NCBI GenBank assembly: GCA_963682025.1
Contig: OY821518.1
Location: 230,349,848 to 230,413,847 of the forward strand
DNA: 64,000 nucleotides
Origin: Cordilura impudica
Taxonomy: Eukaryota > Arthropoda > Insecta > Diptera > Scathophagidae
Reading direction: 5' to 3'
Part shown: piece by piece, positions 21,234 to 33,615 of the stretch
Position numbering within the stretch: position 1 is the first letter of the stretch
Layout: each line of letters opens with the position of its first letter
Notes under the pieces: generated by a model
What the model was told of the DNA's origin: nothing
Database searches by the model: none
The model's input: only the letters and a program-made list of their open reading frames with translations
Translations under genes and position numbers: made by a program

Positions 21234-23081
21234 ATGGATTATACTAATAATTTAAACGAATTGAAAATGCTTCACTTGAATGCTAATGGCATTTCAAACT
21301 TTTCTAAATTAAAACAATTTGAGATACTTATTGAACGAGAAAATATTAAAATAGCGTCTTTGAATGAAACATTTTTTTCAGGAAATCATAGACCCTATTT
21401 TAAAAATTATTATTTATACAGAAGTGACAGAACAGATGCAAGAGGAGGAGGAGTAGCTCTGTTAATTCATAAATCTGTCGCTCATAAAAACCTCTTTATA
21501 TCAAACAATCCATCAATCGAAAACATCTCAATTGAAGTTATTATAAATAATAGACTTATTGTTGTATCTTCGTTATATTCACCAAGATATACCCATAACT
21601 TCTGTGCTGATATCTTGAACCTAACACCTTCCACCAAAGAATACATAGTTTTTGGTGACCTAAATGCCAAACATTGCTCTTGGAATTGCCGTTCAAATAA
21701 TACTGCAGGAATCGCACTCAACAATCTACAGCAATCAAGCAATTTTTTTTTATACACTATCCTAATAGTCCAACCCTATTCCCCCATCAACACAATCGCG
21801 AAGCATCCACAGTCGATATTATTTTAAGCAACTCCGCTTTAAATATAGACGTAAAAACAATGGATTACGAAATACCATCAGACCATCGCCCCATTATATG
21901 TACACTTAAAAGATCAATGGCCTTGCAGGTTGACCTCAATTACTATGATTATAGTGCAACCAACTGGAACATTTATATGAATTTTTTAGACAATAAAATC
22001 ACGTTAAATTCGGATATATACAATACCAAGGTAGTAATTGATCAGGAAATACAAAAATTTATAAATGTAGTTTTCGAAGCAAGGGATGCGTCTACACCTA
22101 AAACAACTCAACAAAATAATTACACATTACCAGAAAGTACTGTGAAATATATTAAACTAAGACGAAGCTTTAAAAGAAAAAGCCAACGATCTTCAAATAT
22201 AGCCGAGCAAACTTTTTATAATCAATGTACTAAGTTTCTAAGTAACATGATTGATAAAAGTATTAATTCGGAACGCAATAAGAAATGGTGTCAATTATTA
22301 TCCAATTTAAAACCAGGTGATAAATCATTTTGGAGAATAAGCAGGAACTTGCGAGTAAAAGGAAAAAATCAAATCTCTCACCTTGAGGTTGGAAATACAA
22401 GGATAACATCTGGTAAGCACAAGGCTAAAGTCCTGGCAAATACATTTGTCAAAGCAAATAACCTCACTTCGAATTACAACCAATCAGCGGATATAGTAAT
22501 AAAAAATACAACAGTAAATAATTTTAAGAAGGAAAATCCCAGTTCTGAGTCAGCGATTTATACATCTCTAGAAGAAGTAATGAATATTGTCTCATCAATA
22601 AAACCCTCAAAATCTCCTGGTTTTGACAATGTTCCCAACCTGCTCTTAAAGAAACTACCACTCAAAGCTCTAAAATTACTGGTTATAATATTTAACAGCT
22701 GCATCAAACTCAACTATTTCCCAAACCATTTCAAAAAGCTAAGGTTATAGCTATCAACAAACCTAGTAAGCCAAAAAATAACCCAAATAGCTATAGACCT
22801 ATTAGTTTATTAAGTAACTTAGGTAAAATATTTGAAAAAATACTACATTCTCGTCTTAGTGAATTTGTAACGACCAATTCTATTGTTGCTAAAGAACAAT
22901 TTGGATTTAAAAAAGGGCATAGCACAAATAATCAGCAATAAAAACAATAAACGTTCAACGGGTCTAATATTGTTAGATATCGAAAAAGCGTTTGACACCG
23001 TTTGGCATAATGGCCTAGTATTTAAACTTCTTGATGCAAATATACCAAAATATTTATGCAAACTTATTTCAGATTTCATTC
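21234..23081 (+). pseudogene. LINE-A ORF2, endonuclease and RT palm, copy 2
   Basis: Starts MDYTNNLNELKMLHLNANGIS. APE endonuclease motifs follow: NETFF, RSDRTDARGGGVALLIH, VFGDLNAKHCSWN and, after a frameshift in a T-run near 21750, IPSDHRPIICTL in the second frame (21860-22750). The RT begins with SIKPSKSPGFDNVPNLLLKK. A second shift at 22738 precedes YRPISLLSNLGKIFEKIL and EQFGFKKGHS, a small deletion follows, and LLDIEKAFDTVWHNGLV ends at the LINE-B insertion (23081). The clade is Jockey by motif style and domain order. Broken by at least three frameshifts. Confidence 0.87.
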
Positions 23082-25071
23082 AAATAATACATGATTAAAA
23101 AGGCTAAATCCAATTTTTATGCTGAAAAATTTCCTTCTGCCATTGGCTCCAAAAGAACATGGCAAACGATACGCGAAGTTGGTATCGGTAAATCTACGCA
23201 TCGAGAACCATGTTCGGTTGATGCAGATACAATTAATACAAAGTTTTTGAGTGTTCCTATGGTTCAAGCAGATAAAGATTACTATATCAATAGTCACTTG
23301 AATAACGATGCTGAATCTTTTTTTTTTGCTGCAGTAGACCAATGCGACGTTTTATCTAGTTTATTGTCTATAAAATCGAACTCTATAGGAGTGGACGGGA
23401 TTAATCCTAAGTTTCTCAAGATTCTTTTACCTCAGCTACTTCCAATTATAACTTTTTTCTTTAACAAAATATTAACTTCAAGCCACTTCCCATCGAATTG
23501 GAAAATAGCTAAAATCATTCCTATACCCAAAGTTGGTTCCGATTATAGACCAATAGCTATTCTTCCATTTCCCTCTAAAGTATTCGAGCGCATTATGCAC
23601 AAGCAAATGACTAGTTTCTTGGATGACAATAACTTGCTAACAGATCGTCAATCTGGGTGCAGGAGGAAACACAGCTGCGTAACAACCTTAGTTGATGTTA
23701 CAGAGGAGATTAGGGAGAAACTTGATGATGGAAAGACTACATTTTTAATACTTTTAGATCATTCAAAAGTGTTTGATACCGTGGATCATAACATTCTTTG
23801 GTGCAAACTTAAAAACTTTTTTAATTTTTCTTCGACCGCTACTCAGTTATTGTCAACATACTTACGTGGCAGGTATCAGTATGTTGAAACTAGAATCCAA
23901 AATTCAATGACACTGCCTGTAGCAAGGGGCGTAGCTCAGGGGTCCATTGTTGGGCCACTATTATTCTCAATGTACTCAAATGACCTCCCAGGCATTTTAA
24001 CAAATTGTAATGTAAGAATGTATGCGGATGACGTTCAGCTTTATACCGCTGTAGTAATGCCCTAATCGACCAGTGTATTATCTCTATTAATCAGCAACTC
24101 CATCGTATTTATACATGGGCAACGGCAAATGGATTAGAGATATATCCGAAAAAATCAAAATGCATTGTAATTCAAAAGCGACTTTCCAAACTAAATATTA
24201 CACCTAATATAATTATAAATAATCAGAAAATTGAAATCGTTAAATCTGCTAAGAATCTAGGTATTTTTTTAATGACACTCTTACGTGGTCGAACCATATT
24301 AACTATGCCTGTGGTCGTACTTTCTCTATGACTAGAACTCTGTGGCAAACCCAGCATTGTACACCTATGAAAATAAGAATCCTACTTGCCAAAACTTATC
24401 TGATGCCTGTTTTACTGTATGGTTGTGAGCTATTTGCGAAATGTGATACAATTAGTAAAAGGAAATTGAACGTTGCATTTAACAACATAATCAGATATGT
24501 GTATGGACTTAATAGACGTTCTAGTATATCTTTGTTTTCATCGCAGCTATATGGCGTTTCTTTAGATAATCTTTTAAATATAAGAGTTTTAGTTTTTTTA
24601 CATAAAATAGTGTATACCCACAAACCGGAACATCTGTACGACAAACTTTATATTTCAGATATAAGCAGGGGAAAAAGAATTAGATCAATTAGATATAAAA
24701 GTTTAATATCGGAGTGGCATTTCTACATATTCGCAGTATCTCTCTGGAATTCTATACCCCATAGCTCTCAACTTTTAAGTAACGCACGAAAATTTAAAGA
24801 AAATATTTTTAAACTGTTTTCGGCATAACAATTTAAAACATTAAATATTATTTGATATTATAATACATTTGATTAAATTAAATTTCAAATATTTCAACTT
24901 TATTCTTTAATTTTAATTTTATTGTTCTTTGCATTTTATATAAAGAAAATTTGTAATTAGTTATTAATTTATTAACGATTTTATAATTTTAAATACAATC
25001 AGTTCCATACTGCAAAATAAGACTTTTAGTCTTGTGTATGGAGCAGTTCCAATAAATAAATAAATAAATAA
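23082..25071 (+). mobile_element. LINE-B, 5'-truncated non-LTR insertion in LINE-A
   Basis: Inserted in LINE-A ORF2 with ATTC on both sides (23078-23081 and 25072-25075). It ends in an (AAAT)n tail, TTCCAATAAATAAATAAAT. It starts inside the RT region, so it is a typical truncated target-primed copy. Sequence style suggests the CR1/Jockey superfamily, distinct from LINE-A. Confidence 0.85.
23091..24828 (+). pseudogene. LINE-B reverse transcriptase, disrupted
   Basis: RT domain of a second non-LTR family. The frame 23091-24065 holds VDGINPKFLKILLPQLLPII, YRPIAILPFPSKVFERIMHK, LLTDRQSGCRRKHS, ILLDHSKVFDTVDHNIL, GVAQGSIVGPLLFSMYSNDL and the active site YADDVQ (24021-24038). A stop follows after LYTAVVMP. 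The next portion (24062-24327, TWATANGLE, KSKCIVIQKR, AKNLGIF) lies in other frames. The C-terminal part is open at 24328-24828, with LLAKTYLMPVLLYGCELFAK and VAFNNIIRYVYGL. Canonical Tyr-Ala-Asp-Asp is intact, but two or more frameshifts and the missing N-terminus make it inactive. Confidence 0.85.
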
Positions 25072-25335
25072 ATTCACGGCAGAAGCTTTAAAGTTGCGAT
25101 TAATAATGAAACATCATCTCCAAAAACCATCACCACAGGGTTACCTCAAGGATCAGTCTTGTCGCCATTGCTTTACTCGATATATACATCCGATTTCAAA
25201 GTTCCGAAATATATGAAAGTTGCTTACTACGCAGATGATACTGCGTTAATTTCTTCAAACAAACTTACAAGTGCACTCCAGAAGAAAATGGAAAAGGAAA
25301 TTGCAGTAAATATTTTCACAAATGGAAAATCAAAA
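25072..25335 (+). pseudogene. LINE-A ORF2 catalytic segment, copy 2
   Basis: Continuation of ORF2 after LINE-B: SFKVAINNETSS, GLPQGSVLSPLLYSIYTSDF, and the RT active site YADDTALI with Tyr-Ala-Asp-Asp at 25228-25239. It stops at the Helentron insertion (25336). The portion beyond the insertion is at 33616-34145. Confidence 0.85.
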
Positions 25336-26239
25336 CAAGTAAGAGTGTTAAATTCGGCTGTGCCGAATCTTTGATACCCTCCACCTCGGTTTGAGTCTTG
25401 ATAATAAATGTAAATGAAAAAGTAAACAATTTGTTAAACTTAATACCAAATTATTTCAGCAAATTCTTTGGGTTGGTTTTCTTCTTTTCTATTATTTCGG
25501 ATTTATTTCGGTGTTTGCTTTTTGGTCATCGTGGTTGCTGATCGGCATGCATTTTGGTTATATACCTATATGCATGCGATTCCGGTTATATGACATAACT
25601 TCTCGTTTAATTTAGTTTTTGCTAATTAAATAGCTCGCCCTAACCTCCATTGCAAAGGTAATGGTTGTGTAGAGTGGCTATATGCATTAAATCGTGCTAA
25701 TTGGAGATGGCTGTATAGTTTCTTTTAACTGGCCAAATATTTCTTCATTGTGGCCATATAGGTCGGATGGAGTAACAAAATAATAACCAAAAAAAAAAGC
25801 TCTCTCAACTTTTTTTTTTTAAATATTGCCATATTTTGAAAACATAGAGAATAAATTTATAATAATAAATAATCAAATTAGGGATGAAAAACGCAAAAAA
25901 CGAAAAGTCCCAAACATTTTAAATAAAATAATTTAATGTTATCTATATTTTCTGAAAAACTTCAAATTTTCATCCAAAAAAAATTGTGAAAATTTATATA
26001 TAAAAAATAACATTCTCATAAAATTACGTTTACTTATGTAACAATTTTTATGTTAGCAATTCTTAAATATCATTTGAGGTTTTCTTAAATTCATTGAATT
26101 TAAATTAATATCGACAAATCTGTTTTTCTATTTATTTAAATTGTAAAGGAGTGGCATCTCTGTCAAAATAAGCGAAAAACACAAAGAATAGAAAAAAACA
26201 AATTACTTCGTGTTTGACAGGATGATTTTATGTTTATGT

Positions 26240-26600
26240 TTAATATCTCTATTTTTTTACTAATATTTCTGTTTATTTATTTGAAAATGAAATAATGAAT
26301 TGAATATGCTATTTAATTTTTTTATTTATATAAAAAAGTTTTTTAATTAAAGCAAAATATTTTCACTATATCATGATTTTTATTTATGTATGACGACATT
26401 TCAACCTAAAAATTTAAGTTTTTATCGATTGGATAAACAACACAAAAATGGTTGTCGTTTAGATAACAACAACAGCTGACTTTAACAATAGCGAATATCG
26501 TTTCAAAATTTTACTGATAATTTTTCAATTTTCTTTTTTTTTACAATTCGACTATCGTTAAAAGAAGTTACTGAATCGCGGTACTGAAAAGTTATTAATA
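26240..26600. repeat. inverted relative of 15685-15965 inside Hel-1
   Basis: Reverse complement of the repeat at 15685-15965, ending AGAAGTTACTGAATCGCG. In the Hel-1 relative at 44837 the flanking sequences are continuous without it (compare 46140-46160), so it is an insertion. Confidence 0.6.
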
Positions 26601-26928
26601 TCTCCTGAATGGCAATATTTTTTTTAAATGTAAACATTTTTAAATGTAAAGATATTTCTAAATTTAAAATTATTATTTCCGACGTTTTGATATGATTTTC
26701 TGAAACTCAATTAATATTTTCTAATTTATAATTGGAAATTTTATTTTCAGTTTTTATTATAATTGATATTTTCTTAAATTTGAATGGAAAATTTAAAAAG
26801 TGAAATTTTGTATTTATGTGAATAATAATGCTTTATTAATTATAAACAATTTTTAAAAATTAGATGTAATCGCAATCAGATATTTTATAGGTAAAGCAGA
26901 ATAATAATTCTATATAACTATGTAGAAC

Positions 26929-27687
26929 TGTTTTGTAAGCAAAAAACTCATTGACGAACTCGGTAACTCTATTTTGTAAAGACAACAAAAAGTTAACCCC
27001 CCAATCTCACATCACACTGAAATTGTAAAATCGTTGTGTACGTATTATCAACGAAAAATTGTTCGAATTAGTCGAATCCATCGCCATTAAATTTTATGCT
27101 CAAACATCTGACTGCAATCTCATTTTTAAAATGTTGTCGAAGCGTAAACTTGAAAAAATTTGTATACTTCTCTCTCTTATTTTATTTTAAGTAGAGTTAC
27201 CAAGTTTATTATACAGGCACATGGTTGAGGGAAAATGTTTACATTTATTATTATTAGTATTATTTTAATAATAGTTAATAATATTTATGCTCTATAATTA
27301 ACAAACTTGCGTTTTTGTATGCGCATTTCAAAAAATAAATCATTATAATAGATTTAACAAGTTAAAACTTTAATTACAATTTTACAGAATCCAGTAAATT
27401 TGCATTAAATTTATAACAGGGTAACATTAATCATCGTTAGTGTCTGCCACTATTCGCACGAAAAATTTGGTGCCATTAGTGTGACCACTGCGGAAAATGT
27501 GTGTGTATTAGTAAAAAAAATGTGAGTGTATTGAGTTTTTCGAACTTGCAGTGTGATGTGAGATTGGTGGGTAATATGCCAAACTTATGTTCATATTTGT
27601 AAAAGAATAATGAAAAAACGTATGAAATAAAAGACCAACCCGTGTATACTCTTAACATTGTTCTGTATGATATCTAGTTGAAAATAT
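26929..27687. repeat. insertion specific to this Hel-1 copy
   Basis: The sister sequence at 46548-46560 lacks this 0.76-kb block. Parts recur: 26940-27000 (GAACTCGGTAACTCTATTTT) also at 49215, and 27220-27470 is the reverse complement of 48645-48840 (GATTAATGTTACCCTGTTG). Non-coding. Confidence 0.6.
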
Positions 27688-28062
27688 TAACATTCATGTT
27701 AAAATAGAAATAACTATTGCAAAGCTAATTAGAACAAACAAAAATTATGGCGGCATCTACTGTGGCATAGTCACGCTGAGCAAAATGAAGTGACACTCTG
27801 TAAATACAAAAGAAATGTATTTTCCCCACAACAAAATACTGCAGAATTTTATGTAAATAAAATAACCGATTTATTTCTAACATGCAGTTACTATGAATAT
27901 ACATACATACATATATATAATATATGTACATTATTTGTATTATTTAATATGTGTATGTATGTATATTTAAATATTACACACAAAAAATACAACATCAAAC
28001 GTTATTTTTGTGTTTTTCTCTTTAAATAAATTAATACATAAATTTTTTTGCTAAATTTACAT

Positions 28063-28678
28063 TTGGGCAATTCACAACAGGTGTTGTATATTGTATGTTG
28101 TATTGAAATACACAATACAATCATTTGTTGTGAACACTCAGTTGTATTTTCATATTGTAAAACGCTTTCTTTAGTAATTTTCGATCCAACGAGGAAAGAT
28201 CGCTTCGTCGCTTCTGCTATTTTGTATAAGAGAAAACACTTGTCAGTGTTTGCTTTTTGGTCGTGAGATGTACCCTGGAGTTTTAGTTACGTACCTCTTG
28301 CATTTTAATTTATAATGAAAAAAAAATGTTAAATGTTTTGGTTGGTACTGAAAGAGAAAATACATACTAAAAATATAAACATTAATTTTTATATAAATAA
28401 ACTTATCGATGTATTTGCGTTATTTGCCATATTTTATTTTATAATTATTTATGCTGATAATATTCTATGTATTTGTTTTTTCTTTTTCATAAAAACTGGC
28501 ATTCACTTGGAACTGATATGTTATGATACAATATACAACATTTACTAAACATAGCAAATGAAGTTGGATCGTGTATCAGATTTTTCAGTGAAAATTACCA
28601 ACAACAATTTTACACTATTGTAAAGTGATACACGATACAAGAGATACAACGATACATTACCCATTGTGAATTGCCCAA
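28063..28678. repeat. MITE-E in Hel-1
   Basis: Ends TTGGGCAATTCACAA and its exact complement, 616 bp. The second Hel-1 3' half (32727-32770) shows the same flanks without it, so an empty site exists in the window. Subterminal GTGTATCAGAT / GATACACGATAC motifs are also inverted. Confidence 0.8.
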
Positions 28679-28724
28679 TTGTTTTTTTTTTATTAACAAC
28701 TAGGTATTTTAGCATTACTTGCTT

Positions 28725-29541
28725 TAGATGTTGGTGAATTTTTACTCCCTTTATATTAACTCGTAGTGTCTGCTTGTCGAAAAAATTTTGGATCGATTTT
28801 AACCACTTTCCCGTGACCCAATCGATCTGAAATTTTGCAGGCAGGCTTGTGGCAATGACAGAAATGATCTAACATATTTTTTTAGTGATGCCAAAACAAT
28901 GGAAACTTTTAAATTTTTCTACCAGAGTTGATAAAAAAATGTACAAAGGGTTTGTTTTTGTTATATTATTACCATAACGACCACAAAAACAACAAGTCCA
29001 CCTATGAAAACAATGCAACATTTAGAATAACAACAATAACAATATAGAAATATCATGTTTTTCATTTTTTTTTTACTTTTTCAGAGATTTCCCTGGACCT
29101 GTTCCACCGATTTTAATGATTTTTGAAGTAGAAATCTTTCCATGAATTTGGTGAATCATTCTCACTAAAAATGATCACTGTAGCTGCACTATTGAGGGCG
29201 TGATCGGGACAAGAACAACATAGAAAATTATTTTTTTTTCAAGACTTTTTTAGTTCTTCATTCAAATCTCGGGCCCTAATCGACCGATTTGGACGATTTT
29301 AAATAGCAAATTTCTCAGGATGTTAGTGAATCATTTTTATGTCAACGAGTACCCTAGCTGCCGGATTGATGCCGTCATCGTGATTTCCACAGACGGACAG
29401 ACGGACATCGCTATATCAACTCCGGTTGTTATAAGGATCACAAATATATAAATTTTATGGGGTCCAAAATTTTTTTTCTAATTATTACAAACGGAATGAC
29501 AAACTTATATATACCCTCTGCACACTGGAGTGGAGGGTATA
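28725..29541 (+). repeat. Hel-1 3' half, first copy, with terminal hairpin
   Basis: About 0.82 kb matching 32765-33615 throughout. Ends in a stem TATACCCTC/GAGGGTATA (29510-29541) with an inner CAC/GTG pair. The octamer run before it has two ACGGACAG-type units against five in the second copy. Confidence 0.85.
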
Positions 29542-30674
29542 ACAACTCTACAACAGCAACAATGAGTCATATGTTTTTCAAATAGGAAAAAACTGTTTAT
29601 GTGTTAGTTTCGGTCATTCCCCAGTATGCATTGAAATATTATTTCGCCAATGTTGGAGAAAAGTTAAGTTCTTAAATTGATGTCAAATGTAATTCTCAAC
29701 TTGGGTTGAACAATTTTTCTCCTTGTTTGCTTTCAACTTGACATCAAGTTGAGACTTAACATTTTTTCCAATCTTTGAGAAACATTTTTACTCTCAATTG
29801 GATATCCAACACTTTTCTCCACTTGAGACCAAACATTTTTTCAACTTGAATACGATTTGTGTTAAGTCTGAGATATTATTTAAATATGTCATAAATAATA
29901 AATTAAATTAAAAAATGCCAAAAAAGTACAAATAAATCATTGATATATTTTTAATTATTTCTGCTTTTTGTCAAATTTTTCAAAAAATGTACAACTAATT
30001 AATTCATTTATTTTTAATTCTAGATTTTAAAAAATGTACATAATATGTACATTTAATGTTAAATATGTACATAGTAATGTTAAATATATAATGAAATTAA
30101 ATTGAAAATTGAAACATTAAAAAAAGTAATTGTTTTCATTTCTAAAATTAGTATAATATTTTTTAATATGGCAATTCCGTACCTTCCATTTGATACCGAT
30201 TGGAAATATTTCTTTGCTATCAAGTTGAGAATCACAAATTTCTCAATTTGATAACTATGAAAATCGCCATATAAAAAATGTGCCTTTTAAGTTGAGAAGA
30301 CTATATTCGAACTATTGAGGGCATTTGAGAATTAACGTTGGAGATTTGAAAAATGTATTTGATCTCAAATGCACCTCAACTTGATAGCAAACAAAAATTT
30401 TTAGTGGGACATTTATTGTAGCGTCGTTTGCACACACACAAAAAATAGAAAATAAATTGTCAATAAGCAAAGCAAGTTACTTCGAAATTCGATGATGCCA
30501 GTTAATCATTTTTTGTTCACGCGGAATTTATAATTGGAGGAATTTTTTTCTCGAGAAATGTATTTTCCGTGAGAAAGAAATTCCTTGAGAATATTCATAA
30601 TTGGGATGAATAACTTTTAATTGGAACTTTTTAGTCAGAATAAATCATAATTCTAGTTAGATATTGGTTAATAT

Positions 30675-31232
30675 TTAATTAGAAAAAATATTGTGGTGGC
30701 ATCTACGCAATTATTGAGGCAGTCACGGAAAAATTAAATGCAAGTCTGTTTTTTTTAATATAACAAAAATGGATTTTCCCTTTAACAAAATATGGCAGAA
30801 TTCTTTATAAATGAAATGCAAAATGGAAAATCAATTTTGTGCTAATTCTTAACAAAATTAATAAAATATATATATGTATTATTATATTTATTAATATTTG
30901 TAATTTTATTTGACACAATTTCACACACAGTTTTACAGATCAACTGTTTTAATTAGAAAAAATATTGTGGTGGCATCTACGCAATTATTGAGGCAGTCAC
31001 GGAAAAATTAAATGCAAGTCTGTTTTTTTTAATATAACAAAAATGGATTTTCCCTTTAACAAAATATGGCAGAATTCTTTATAAATGAAATGCAAAATGG
31101 AAAATCAATTTTGTGCTAATTCTTAACAAAATTAATAATATATATATATATATATGTATTATTATATTTATTAATATTTGTAATTTTATTTGACACAATT
31201 TCACACACAGTTTTACAGATCAACTGTTTTCA
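30675..31232 (+). repeat. 274-bp tandem duplication
   Basis: Unit 1 is 30675-30948. Unit 2 starts at 30949 and differs mainly by a longer (TA)n run. Each begins TTAATTAGAAAAAATATTGT and ends TTTTACAGATCAACTGTTT. Homologous single units lie at 27690-27900 and 46560-46760. Confidence 0.88.
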
Positions 31233-31867
31233 ACTGATTTAGAAGTTTTCTGTTTTTGAAACAGTAGTGCCAATTTGTAATATTTTGTGATGTAATGAAA
31301 ATCGCAGAATAATAAGTTAATACACAATAAAAAATATTAAATTTTTAAGTTTTATATACATATTGCAATAAAAAAAACTTTGGTAAATTTACATTGAAGA
31401 TGGTCAGAAATGAATGAGAAAAAATATATAGGCATTTTAGAAAAGCACATTTAATATTAAACTTTATGCACAAAATATATGGGTTTTTGTTGTTTCGAAT
31501 TTAACTGTGGCTCTAAGTGAAAAGTTTTAGACCGATCGTATATTACATCTTGAGGATCCTCACCTAATATTTTCAAATATATTAAATTCTTTTTAACTCA
31601 TTTAACCTCATTACGAAAATAGTAAAACAGTAAATATGGAAAATCCACGCACCTCAAAAAATTGTTTTCTATGAAATAAATTAAAGGCATTTCATATTAT
31701 ACAATTTTCTTTCAAAAATGTATCAATTATTGCAAATTTGAAATTTGACATATAGTATTTGTACATATATTTGTATAGATTTCGCAGTATGAAAAGAACT
31801 ATTATTTCTTTATTTAGAATATATGTAAGTATTGCTCGCAAAAAAATGCAACATCATGAATGAAACA

Positions 31868-32165
31868 CATAGACGACTGCTGGCAGCAGCATTTGTAGTC
31901 GTATAGTCAGCTACTTGATTTTTCTGAATACGACAGCAATATATAATACAAATGCTTTTTATTTAAATATACAATTACTTTTACTTATTTAAAATGCATT
32001 AGTACAACGTAAAAATAAATAAATTAGTTTAACGCCTTTTGATTATTAATGGAATTATAGCCTTTCATTTTGCGATTTTTTTTTTAAACAAAATAAAATA
32101 TTTCATAGCACTAACTTCTTTTACATATTTTGTTATATTGTCAACACTATTTTTGTTTTGTAGCC
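31868..32165. repeat. MITE-D copy
   Basis: Matches 13150-13560 from GCAGCATTTGTAGTCG through TTTTGTTTTGTAGCCAACAAA, with several internal deletions. The region 31235-31867 shows only AT-rich sequence. Confidence 0.6.
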
Positions 32166-32409
32166 AACAAAACACACTTGCAGTTTTTTTTTTTTCTATT
32201 TGAAGAACATATGACTGCCATTGTTGATGTTGTAGAGTTGTTTTTTTTTTATTTTGTTTCGTTAACTCTTTTGTATTAAAGCACCTCCAATATATGTATC
32301 CATTTTAGTTTGCAAATTCAGTATATTTATAATTTATTACTTACAGCAAAAAATAATAGAAACAATTTTATCAGTTATGCTTACGAAACTATATAAATAG
32401 ACTTGAAGT

Positions 32410-32600
32410 TGGCTGCAAAAGCAGTAGCCTGTGTAAAGAACAAGTTAGCGACATGTAACTGTTACGTAACGTGTCAGCCTTTTTTTCACATGAAAAGTAT
32501 TGGGACGTTCCGGTTACGTTCGGTAACTGTTTTAAATGATTTTCATGTAAAAAAAACAACTGACTCGTTACGATTACGGGTAGAAAACATTGACCTTTTA
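32410..32600. repeat. MITE-C related fragment
   Basis: Shares AACGTGTCAGC, GGGACGTTCCGGTTACGT and the flanking CATGAAAA motifs with MITE-C (9846-10140) in rearranged order. Confidence 0.45.
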
Positions 32601-32764
32601 TATGTATTATAATGCTATGAATGCATTTATCTTTATTTTATTTTATTTATATATTCTTTTTTTTTTTTGTATTGTATATTATTTTTTTTTTATTATTATT
32701 ACTATTTCATTTAATTATTTTTTTCTTTAAATAAATTAATACATAAAAATTTGTTTTTTAAATT

Positions 32765-33615
32765 ATTGGTGAACTTTTACTCCCTTTACTTACTGCCTTT
32801 ATATTAACTGGTAGTGTCTGCTTGTCGACAAAATTTTGGATCGATTTTTAGCCCCTTTCCCGTGAGCCAATCGATCTGAAATTTTGCATGCAGGCTCGTG
32901 GCAATGACAGAAATGATCTAACAAATTTTTTTAGTGATGCCAAAACAATGGAAACTTTTAAAATTTTCTACCAGAGTTCACAAAAAAATGTACAAAGGGT
33001 TTGTTTTTATTATATTATTACCACAACGACCACAAAAACAACAAGTCCAGCTATGACAACAATGCAACATTTAGAATAACAACAGGAACAATATGGAAAC
33101 ATCATGTTTTTCATTTTTTTTTTAATTTTTCATAGATTTACCTGGACCTGTTCCACCGATTTTAATGATTTTTGAAGTAGAAATCTTCCCATGAATTTGG
33201 TGAATCATTCTCACTAAAAATTATCACCCTAGCTATCCTATTGAGGGCGTGATCGTGACAAGAACAACATAGAAAATTATATTTTTTCAAGACTTTTTTT
33301 AGTTCTTCATTCAAATCTCGGGCCCTAATTGACCGATTTGGACGATTTTAAATAGCAAACTTTTCAGGATGTTAATGAATCATTTTTTATGCCAACGAGC
33401 ACCCTAGCTGCCCGATTGATGCCGTCATCGTGATTTCCACAGACGGACAGACGGACAGACGGACAGACGGACAGACGGACATCGCTATATCAACTCCGGT
33501 TGTTATAAGGATCACAAATATATATATTTTATGGGGTCCAAATTTTTTTTTCTAATTATTACAAACGGAATGACAAACTTATATATACCCTCTGCACACT
33601 GGAGTGGAGGGTATA
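32765..33615 (+). repeat. Hel-1 3' half, second copy, with terminal hairpin
   Basis: Near-identical to 28725-29541. The stem spans 33584-33615 and LINE-A resumes at the next base. The GACGGACA octamer run at 33439-33480 has five units. Confidence 0.85.

Larger units (their letters stand above)
29541..32242. repeat. TIR-bounded block inside Hel-1
   Basis: Left AACAACTCTACAACAGCAAC and right GTTGTAGAGTTGTT are inverted over about 55 bp with the adjoining TCATATGTTTTTCAAATAG. A related right end stands at 47040-47092. The interior contains repeated CTCAACTTGA-type motifs (29640-30410) and a tandem duplication. No transposase frame, so it is a non-autonomous DNA element or a derived unit. Confidence 0.55.
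25336..33615 (+). mobile_element. Helentron-like composite Hel-1 inserted in LINE-A
   Basis: DINE-1/Helentron-like. The 5' end is CAAGTAAGAG, then the hairpin ATTCGGC-TGT-GCCGAAT, then GATACCCTCCACC. The 3' end is a hairpin TATACCCTC...GAGGGTATA preceded by (ACGGACAG)n and TTTATGGGGTCC. The insertion lies after an A-run in LINE-A ORF2. Inside are a repeat related to 15685-15965, MITE-E and a TIR-bounded block (29541-32242). The 3' half is present twice, at 28725-29541 and 32765-33615. No Rep/helicase gene is seen, so it is non-autonomous. Confidence 0.75.
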
